Of a stretch of 64,000 nt of DNA, positions 56,100 to 64,000 are shown in pieces. This DNA comes from Heracleum sosnowskyi (lineage: Eukaryota; Streptophyta; Magnoliopsida; Apiales; Apiaceae): assembly GCA_030848705.1 (NCBI GenBank), contig CM061235.1, positions 133,989,228 through 134,053,227 on the forward strand. Reading direction: 5' to 3'. A program made the translations under genes and the position numbers. How positions within the stretch are numbered: the first letter of the stretch is position 1; each line of letters opens with the position of its first letter. The notes below the pieces were generated by a model that saw only the letters and a program-made list of their open reading frames with translations, searched no databases and was not told the origin of the DNA.

Positions 56100-58363
56100 T
56101 TTATATTTCCGGTGGATCCTGATCAATTTGTTCAGTATAATAGACTGATAAAATGAAACATATAATCCATGAAATCTATACTCTTTATTAATAAGCAAAA
56201 TAATGTAAAAAAGATGTAAGGTACCAAATTATCAAATTTGATTAATACAAAATTTGGGTTCGATTTTCTACAACTACATGATTAAACAAAATTTAGTAAT
56301 TTGATTTGATTTCTTTGATTTCATCTCGGGTTCAATTCTCTATAACTACTTAATTTAAAATTTTATTTTATTTTATTTTTTAATTTCATCCAGGTTCAAT
56401 TATTATGAGGTGCAAGATGTAGCTGAAGTTGGTTCATTTGTAGTCCACTTATTAATCTTACTTTTAAAAAAAATGAACTTTATAAGAATTAACTTAAAGA
56501 AAATTTTATTATTGTACACATATACCTAGAGTTAGTTGTAAACTTGTGATGCAAAATAGGACAAGCAAGGAATTTTCGGCATTCCTTACTAAAAAAAAAA
56601 TTGAATCGGGTTTGAAGGACCAGAAATTTTTGTCGAGGCATGCTGAAAATTTCCTTCTGACACCGAAAACTTCCCTAACCTCTTACCTACACAATTCTCT
56701 TTAAAATGAAAAATATCGTTTACTATTATGAAGTTAAGGCTCATTTTGCAACCCAAACAACATGGGACTTCTTTAATATCGATTTCGTGTATTGTGAACA
56801 AGCAAATCATCTCAGAATCTATACAAAAGCATGGAATCTGATTATTGAAACGTTTTGGTTATTTATATTGATGACTAAAGCTCATTTTCTTAAGCTATGT
56901 AACACTATATAACATGTAGTTTTAGTTAACATAATAGTAGGAGATTAGACACTTAATAACTTTCTAGTTATATCAACTTGATAGCATTTGCTTATGAGTT
57001 GTTTTGGCTAAACTACTCTTTCTAATTAACCAGCTGGGAACGACTTGCACTACAGAATAACTGACATAAATGAATCAGGTATACACCCTGAAAAAGCATG
57101 TCAATGATCCTAGCAAGTTGTAGTCCAAAGTTCTTAAACTAAACAACAAACAGAGCTTAAGTATATAGGAACATAAAGTTCTTAATTCTGGTGGAGAATA
57201 TACAGTAAAACCTCTAGAAATTAATAATCTTGGGATCTGAAAATTTTATTAGTTTAGCGAGTTTATTAGTTTATCGATTAATGAATATTTTATTATTTTA
57301 TTGATATATTAATATTTATTAATTTACACAATATTTCATATCAAATAATATTCTTATCCAATATATTGTAAAAGAAATCACAACAATTCAAATATATATT
57401 GACATATATCAAAATTAATAGTTTAATGTACCAAAAAATAGTTAATTAATTGGTTAAATGTACCAAAAACGATATTAACATTTTGCAAATTCCAACACAT
57501 ATACATCATATATACTTTATGCCCTTCATAAAAAAATTGCATTTGATTCTTATGAAAACAAGAAGTGATACATATTTTATTATATACTAGCTTATAGCCT
57601 GTGTGCTATGCACGGTTACTTAAATTTTATTTATAATTATTCTGTTTATAATTACATTTTTATTATTCATGCAACACACGATTGTTTTTTAAATATTTAT
57701 AATTATATTTATTTATGAATATTTTAATATTTAAAAGTTATTAGTTTACATGATTAAATTATGGTTAAAAAAGATTTAGCCAAAAAAATTATAGTTAAAA
57801 ATTTGATGTTTATTATATTTTACACGCTAAACTATTCTAAAACTAAAAAGAGAATAAAGTGACGAAATTTAATGTTGAGAATTCTATTCGATTTAGGAAA
57901 TTTACTTATATGTATTTTAGATTATTAGAATACCCCTTATTAACCAAATACAGCTTTTAATGTTAAATCTAACGGTTTTCACCTATCTATTTAACATTAA
58001 ATGATTTTTATTATTTTGGTATTAAATGAGTTTCCTTATTTAATTACAACTATTTTTATGTTTTGACTTTTTAGAAAATCCAATACTAATATAATATCTT
58101 TTAACTTATATATAATCTTGATCATCTATTTGTAAAAGTATTGGATCTAATGGTTGAAAATGTTTTGGCGGTATTTAGAAACAAACTACCATGATAACAT
58201 CATTAATTTTTCTTAATATTTATAATTTTTTTAATTTTTAATTTTTTAAAATATTTATTGCTAAAATATAGTATACTCTTTTTTGTAATATGTTAAAGAT
58301 GCGGGAACTTTGAACTTTTGAGAAAATAAATTATCAATTAAAATATAATTTTTTTGTAATAGT
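54752..58363. repeat. Right copy of the segmental duplication
   Basis: Corresponds to 39514-39690 plus 44326-47221. It contains part of intron 1 and all of exon 1 of gene D, and about 2.2 kb upstream. From about 44570/55745 rightward, few differences are seen by eye apart from one 35-bp deletion near 58110 and scattered substitutions. The intron part (54752-55190) is clearly more diverged. Confidence 0.88.
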
Positions 58364-61300
58364 TCTTCTTTTAAATTAGTCAGTGTTCTAAAAGTCGACG
58401 ATTAATCGGGATTAATCGGGATTAATCGCCGATTAATCGTTAAACGGCGGGCCACCGAACTGATTAAGCGAAAATCGGTAAATTAATCGTTTTTTCAGAA
58501 AAACGGTCAAAAATCGGCCGAATCAGTCAAAAATCGGATTAATCGGTCAAAAATCGAGCTAATTATTTAAAAATAGTAAAAAATAGTTAAAATTAAAAAA
58601 TAATAATTAAAAATTTAAAAGGTAGAAACTTGATTAAACAATAGGAAAAAATATTATTTTTGTACATATAATTATAATTTTAGATGCCTAAATCATAAAT
58701 TCTCTTTATTTTTCCTCTTAAATTGATCTCTAATTGAAAAGTTAAACCTTCAAAATTTTATTTATTACAATTATATAATGTTTTTAACATATTTGCATAA
58801 ATATATGATAATAACATATGTTTAGTTGAAATAACGAAACAATTATATATATGAATATAATTGTATATAAAAAATATTATTAAATTTATTCCGATTAATC
58901 ATTCCGATTAATCCCCGATTACCCGATTAATCCCTGGACGGTGCCTTCACCGATTAACTCTGATTCCCGCTTTTTACAACACTTTAAGTAGTACACCGTG
59001 ACGATCAAAATTTTGTATAAAATTCATTTTTTATAGTATATCCTATAAATATCTATGTTATTATATTAAAGACTAAATAATGAAAGTTTCCTTATAAGTT
59101 TGGTCGCTTTGTTTGATCACTCAATTCGTTGGATCTTTCAAATTAAATTGTTGAAAAACGTTAATATAACAGTAAAATTATCATGTAGAATGATCTAAGG
59201 TTTGAATCTACCAACAAAATATTAAAATTTATAGATTTTTTTTAAAATAAAGAATTTTTTCATTTTTTTTCTTGCAGACATAGGTTATTTGATAATATTT
59301 TTTGTAAAGTACGATTTTTCAGAAAAGTACTATACTAATTGATTAAGAAACTTTTAAAGTTTCGAATTTAATAATTTACAATGTATATATGTTAAAAAAG
59401 TTTGGCCTCTGTAGCTGAGTCTAAAATTTCAAAATACGGTTTTTTTTTAATATGAATATATTCCCGCTAACAATGAAATTAGGTATCCATGAGTTCTTAT
59501 AAAACAAAATCACCATTTAAGTATAATTTATTATTTAATAATAAATAGTATTTGATTAGTTATGATCTAAAACTTAATAAAATAGGATTAAAAATATGCA
59601 CAATTTTATAAAATTTTATCTTCGTATTATTATATTCTTTGTTGATTTGAATTTTTCTTAGATTGATTTTAATTTTTGAACATAGATTTCTAAATTTAAA
59701 ATAGTTAGAAAAAAGTAATTAAATTGGTGTTAAAATAATGATGACATAATAATTATTATTAGAATTTAAATATTCACTTTACTAATTTAGGCTTTATCTT
59801 GTGTTTTAAAAATCAGATTTTGACGATTTAATTAAATTATATTTAATTAAATGATGGTTTAACAATTTTTATCTAACTGGAATTGCCCATGGAAGAGAAA
59901 AGAAATTCACGAATTTTTTACATGGAGAATTCTATTCAATATAGAAAACTTATTTATATTTGGTATATTTGGTTTAAATTATCAAAATACACCTTTTAGA
60001 ATTTAAATATAATCCTATTATTAATAAAATACACTTTTTAAATATTTGATCTAACGATTTTCATTTATCTAGTTAAGATCTAATGGTCCTTATTAATTTG
60101 GTTGTCTAGGACCAAAATTTTGGATAAAATCCCTATTATGATTATTATATATAAGGATTTAATATAATAAGCATATCAAGTATATACTGATATAAGTATC
60201 TTACTAACTGCTTTTACTTTTAATGTTTCGGTTTTATTTACAGTGTATATAAAATTTTAAAATACATTATTACTTAAAAATTATTAAACAGAATAAAAAT
60301 TAAGTTATGATTATATAAAATTTTATTCTCATATTATTATATTCTTTATCAATTTGAATTTGTTCTTAATTAATTTTGATACTTTTTTGAAAGAAACATA
60401 AAATTTCTCTATATTTAAAAGAATTAGTGGAAACATAAATAAATTGGTGCTACAATAATACAAAAATATTTATTAAAATTTAGATACGCACTTTACTATT
60501 TGGGTTCTATCCTGAATTTTAGAAATTGAATTTTGACGATTTTACAACTCATGCGAAACTAACGAAATTATCTTTAATTTAATGATGGTTTAATAATTAT
60601 TATCTAACTTTACCAGTTGACCTACTCATAAAATAAACCGAAAAGAAAAGATGGTTAAGAAGTTTTACATAAAAAATTCAATTCAATATAGAAAATCAAT
60701 TCATAATTGGTTTAAATTATCAAAGCACACTTCTTAGTATTTAAATATAATCCTACCTTTAATCAAATACACAATCAATATAAGTATTATATTCAAAATT
60801 ATCGTTTATGAATATGAAACCCTCAATATTTTAATAATATTTTGATAATATCCTTTTATGTTTGTTATATGTAAAATAATATAATTATAATTTGGATTAA
60901 TCAAATTGTTATGTTCCTTCAGAAAAAAAGTGTTTAAATTTATTCATGTACATGACTTCTTAGGGTCCACGTGTATCATTGTAATCGATATGAATTGTTA
61001 TCTTGATATTTGGTTTAACAATTATTATCTAACTGGAACTATATATAAATTCAAGAGAAAAGATATTTAAGAATTTTTACATAAAAAAATTTTAAATTAT
61101 CAAAATACACTTTTTAGTATTTAAATATAATTCTATTATTAATCATATACACTTTTTAATATTAAATCTAACAATTCTCATCGATCTATTTAAGATCTAA
61201 CTATAATTATTAATTTGGTCGTAATCGTACACGGACGATCGATTTTAATTTTTTCTTAAATTGGTTTTAATATTTTATTGAAATAAACATAGAATTTATA

Positions 61301-61791
61301 AATTTAAAAGAATTAGGGAAAAAAATTAAATTGGTGCTACAATAATAAAAATATATTTATTAAAATTTAGATAATAACTTTACTGTTTGGGCTCTATCTT
61401 GAGTTTTAGACAACAGATTTTAACGATTTTACAGTCCACGCGAAGCTTACAAAATTATCTTTAATTTAATGATGGTTTAATAATTATTATCTAACTGGAA
61501 CTATCCATAAACTAAAGAGAAAAGATAATTACGAATTTTTACATAAAGATTTCTATTCAATATAGAAAACCTATTTATAATTGGTTTAAATTATCAAAAT
61601 ACATCTTTTAGTATTTAAATACTAACCTATTAATAATCAAATACAATTTTTAATATTATATCTGACGGTCCTCATCGATTTGAAGATTTATAGTTTTATA
61701 ATCCAACGGATCGTATACTTTTGGTAGTACATGGACCAACCAAAATTTTGGATAAGATCTCCCTTACGCTTATTATATATAAGGAGTTAAT
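57587..61791 (-). mobile_element. Non-autonomous Helitron, second copy
   Basis: CTAG at 57587-57590 after host A, then the hairpin GTGTGCTATGCAC. Closely related to 39691-43908 over most of its length and ending at the same GGAGTTAAT phrase (61791). It lacks the 41460-42881 block of the other copy and carries its own MITE (58381-58983). The 5' end is not the textbook TC at the boundary, so it may be off by several bases. No coding sequence. Confidence 0.65.
58381..58983. mobile_element. hAT-like MITE rich in GATTAATCGG
   Basis: Inserted in the second Helitron. The first Helitron shows the site without it (CTTTTAAAGTAATACACC near 40576). Ends CAGTGTTCTAAAAGTCG and, inverted, AGTGTTGTAAAAAGCGG. 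Imperfect 8-9 bp duplication (TAAATTAGT / TTAAGTAGT). Internal arms carry many CGATTAATCGG and GGTCAAAAATCGG phrases. Confidence 0.7.
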
Positions 61792-62020
61792 TTTAGTAAA
61801 GTTATCTAAAGAATATTCAAATATTATGTGCAATATAGAATATTTAATGGATTATTATTTTACATTTTCAGTGGGCCTTTAAGAACTTTTACAAAAATTA
61901 TTATTTTATGCATTTAGCGATAATATTAATTTATCCCATTGACGTAAGTCGAGACGGCAAAAAATTATTATTTAATCGAGGTTATTAATTTATTGAATAT
62001 TCATTTATCGAGGTTTTACT

Positions 62021-62121
62021 TTATACATGGTTATCGGGTTATATGCATTTCTTCCTTGACTATCAACAATATCTTCCTTTTTTCAAATTCAATGAGTATG
62101 GTACTTAATTATTAAGATTAA
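62021..62121. other. Short host stretch between two transposons
   Basis: Nothing recognisable. Together with 62768-62783 it is the only host-like sequence between gene F and the transposon stack. Confidence 0.4.
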
Positions 62122-62767
62122 CCAGTTGAAAAAGCCGCGCTTCGCGGTGACGTAATAATTTTTTCAAAAAACTCTATCAAATAAATTACGAAAATTACTC
62201 GGTCCTCGCTAATAAGTCGTCCTCCCGTGAAACATGCTTTCCTTTTTAATATCAAAATCTCAAATTTAATATATCGACTATATACTTGTCTTATATATTA
62301 ATTTTTATGTTATCATACTCTTTTCTAATGAGACACTCTTTCGTTGAAAAAACACCTATATAACTTTCAATATTCTACTTCAAATAGAACTTTTAGTTAT
62401 CTATTACAAACGCTTATTCTACTTCCAATAAAACTTTTAATTGCAAGTACTTCTTTTTATATCCGAACTCTTCTCCTGTATAAATTGAACCACATATTCT
62501 ACTTCAAATATAGAACTTTGCAAGTACTTCTTTTATATTTGAACTCTTCCCCTCTACAAATTCAAACACCTATTCTACTTTAAATAGAACTTTTAATTAT
62601 ATGTCTTCGCTATAAATTCGAACTCTTCTCCTCAATAAATTCGAACATCTATTCTACTTCTAATATGTTAAACGATATTTTTTTTTATTCTAGAAAATTA
62701 GAAAAATAGATTGAGACGAGAGCGCCACCTAACCTCCCGCGTATCCTCCTTTATATATATATATTGA
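62122..62767 (-). mobile_element. Short Helitron next to gene F
   Basis: Minus orientation, 646 bp. The 5' end TCAATATATATATATAAAGG is preceded by A on that strand (62768), followed by GGAGG and GGTGGCGCTC phrases common in plant Helitrons. The 3' end is a CCGCGAAGCGCGG hairpin followed 10 nt later by CTGG and host T (62121 complement). That matches A|TC...CTRR|T insertion. No coding sequence. Open frames within it are by-products. Confidence 0.7.
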
Positions 62768-62783
62768 TGATTCTTGGAAATGG

Positions 62784-63919
62784 TTATGAAGTGGATTCTG
62801 TTTCTAAAGGAGAGCAAAAAGCCATGCTCGTCTGAGATGGCGAACTTGGAACAGAACACAAGTATGGATTTGGTGGAATGTCCAGTGCTGCTATCTGCCC
62901 CTCCAACATTTCAAGAACTTTTCCTATCGATGGCCTTTCTGATGGATAAATCTGTATGCACCACAATCCGACAATCAGCATCTTCTTAACAAGTTCATTT
63001 TCTTCTTCGGAAATTTCACTTGCCAAATTTAGCACATCATCAAATTGGATTCGCTTGTACAGCCAACGAGGATAATATATCTCACTAGTGTGATCTGCTC
63101 TAGCATCGACGTTCTTTCTTCCTCCAACCATTTCGAGAATCATCATTCCATAGCTGTACACATCAGACTTATGCGACGCTGGTCCAAAATTTCTACTAAA
63201 AACTTCAGGAGCAATATAACCAATAGTTCCTCTAGCTTGTAATAAAGACGAGACTGCACTTTCTTTTCTATTGTACAACTTCGCAAGGCCAAAATCTGAT
63301 ATCTTGGGGCAAAAATCTTCGTCAAGAAGAATATTGTGTGGTTTTATGTCAAAATGCAAAATACGGGTGTTGCAGCCATTGTGCAAGTACTCTAGACCTC
63401 GTGAAATTCCAATAGCAATGTTGTACAATTTCTCCCATCCAAGATGTTGTCTATCTGTTGAAGGAGTTGCGCCATAAATGAACTTTTCAAGAGATCCATT
63501 AGGCATGAACTCATATATAAGAGCTCGCCTTTTACCCTCGTAACAAAAACCAAGGAGAGCTACAACATTAACATGAGAAGTTCTTCCGATGCTTGCAACT
63601 TCATTTATAAATTCTTCTCCATTTCCTTTCGTTGCATTCAAGACCTTCACTGCCACCATGCGGCCATCTGCTAAACGGCCTTTATATACATTTCCATTAC
63701 CACCTCTGCCTAATTCATCTCTGAACGAATTTGTTATTCTTTTAACAGTAGAGTACCGAAATCTTCTTGGGATTGAAGATCTGTATTTCTTTATGAAGGC
63801 CTCAACATCTTTGGGATAAGAAGAAACATTTTGGTTGAACAAAAAAGAACCATGTTTAGTTCTTATCCAGTATAAGATAAAAACCAACAGCAGAATGACA
63901 ATTCCTCCAACACCAGTGG
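62784..63919 (-). CDS. LRK10L-type receptor-like kinase, gene F (last exon only, partial)
   Basis: The acceptor CTCTGCAG at 63920 opens the exon in the same phase as in genes A and D. Membrane span GGIVILLLVFILYWI, basic RTKHG, then the kinase: GRGGNGNVYKG loop, VAVK, HFDIKPHNILL (non-RD), SDFGLAKL, GTIGYIAPEV, ending ETESTS and stop at 62784. 377 residues from this exon. Exons 1 and 2 lie beyond the right edge. The aromatic residue of the glycine loop (Tyr or Phe in the paralogs) is Asn here. Otherwise all catalytic residues are present. A Helitron begins 16 bp beyond the stop codon, so the 3' untranslated region is probably Helitron-derived. Confidence 0.9.
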
Positions 63920-64000
63920 CTGCAGAGGGAAAATACAAAGCACATATAGCATACGTACTGCCAATACCAAACAATATTTGATCACGTAATGAAAATTAAA
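63920..64000 (-). other. Intron of gene F
   Basis: Sequence upstream of the last exon of gene F. It contains the acceptor and pyrimidine-rich tract. No exon 2 equivalent within the remaining 80 bp. Confidence 0.6.

Larger units (their letters stand above)
57203..62020. mobile_element. Terminal-inverted-repeat transposon interrupted by a Helitron
   Basis: Left end AGTAAAACCTCTAGAAATTA (57204) and right end ATCGAGGTTTTACT (62007-62020) are inverted matches. Near both ends are ATTAATTTATTG-like phrases typical of an abundant eudicot DNA transposon. Removing the Helitron at 57587-61791 leaves about 615 bp. Superfamily not assigned, target duplication not clear. Confidence 0.5.

Noticed and set aside
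62344..62583. 79-codon open frame near gene F
   Set aside because: Lies inside the short Helitron in AT-rich repeats (TATTCTACTT phrases). No domain.

Overview
The window is nuclear DNA of a flowering plant, almost certainly a eudicot. It has intron-containing receptor kinase genes with plant splice signals, AT-rich intergenic DNA, and plant mobile elements of many kinds: Ty1-copia, Ty3-gypsy with and without chromodomain, Helitrons, MITEs and SINE-like repeats. No prokaryotic or organellar features were seen. The species cannot be named from the sequence.

The only host genes recognised form a minus-strand, head-to-tail cluster of LRK10L-type receptor-like kinases (cell-wall-binding-like ectodomain, one membrane span, non-RD kinase). 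Reading 5' to 3' on the minus strand they are: F (62784-63919, rest beyond the right edge), D (52753-56099, complete, three exons), E (50705-51560, ectodomain exon only), a truncated copy of the D ectodomain exon (44570-44923), a signal-peptide scrap (12499-12597), B (7810-8969, broken kinase) and A (4576-7403, complete, three exons). In A and D the introns lie in the same phases and the summed exons give 676 and 648 residues.

Layout: 1-1175 is the 3' end of a plus-strand Tat-like gypsy element. 2073-3375 is a solo gypsy LTR with a perfect target duplication. 4576-8969 holds genes A and B. 9547-12396 is a Helitron end plus a GC-rich, non-coding Tat-like retroelement. 12599-39336 is a three-level nest: an old minus-strand copia element (12599-39336) split by a Tekay/Del-like gypsy chromovirus with 3.4-3.6 kb LTRs (16893-38378), which was split by an 11.9 kb Sirevirus-type copia element (21637-33520). 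LTR divergence falls inward through the nest, as the nesting order requires. 39514-47221 and 54752-58363 are two copies of a recent segmental duplication of the 5' region of gene D. The left copy carries a 4.6 kb insertion that the right copy lacks, and has lost 555 bp of gene. 47222-49975 is a very young non-coding Tat-like element with tandem arrays. 57203-62767 is a stack of DNA transposons and Helitrons, ending 16 bp beyond the stop codon of gene F.

Taken together, this is a resistance-type receptor cluster undergoing duplication and decay under heavy transposon load. I saw no clearly new defence or metabolic system. The least expected observations are a short DNA motif (AAACTCTG) scattered through every compartment of the Sirevirus irrespective of reading frame, and the large intact post-pol ORF of that element.
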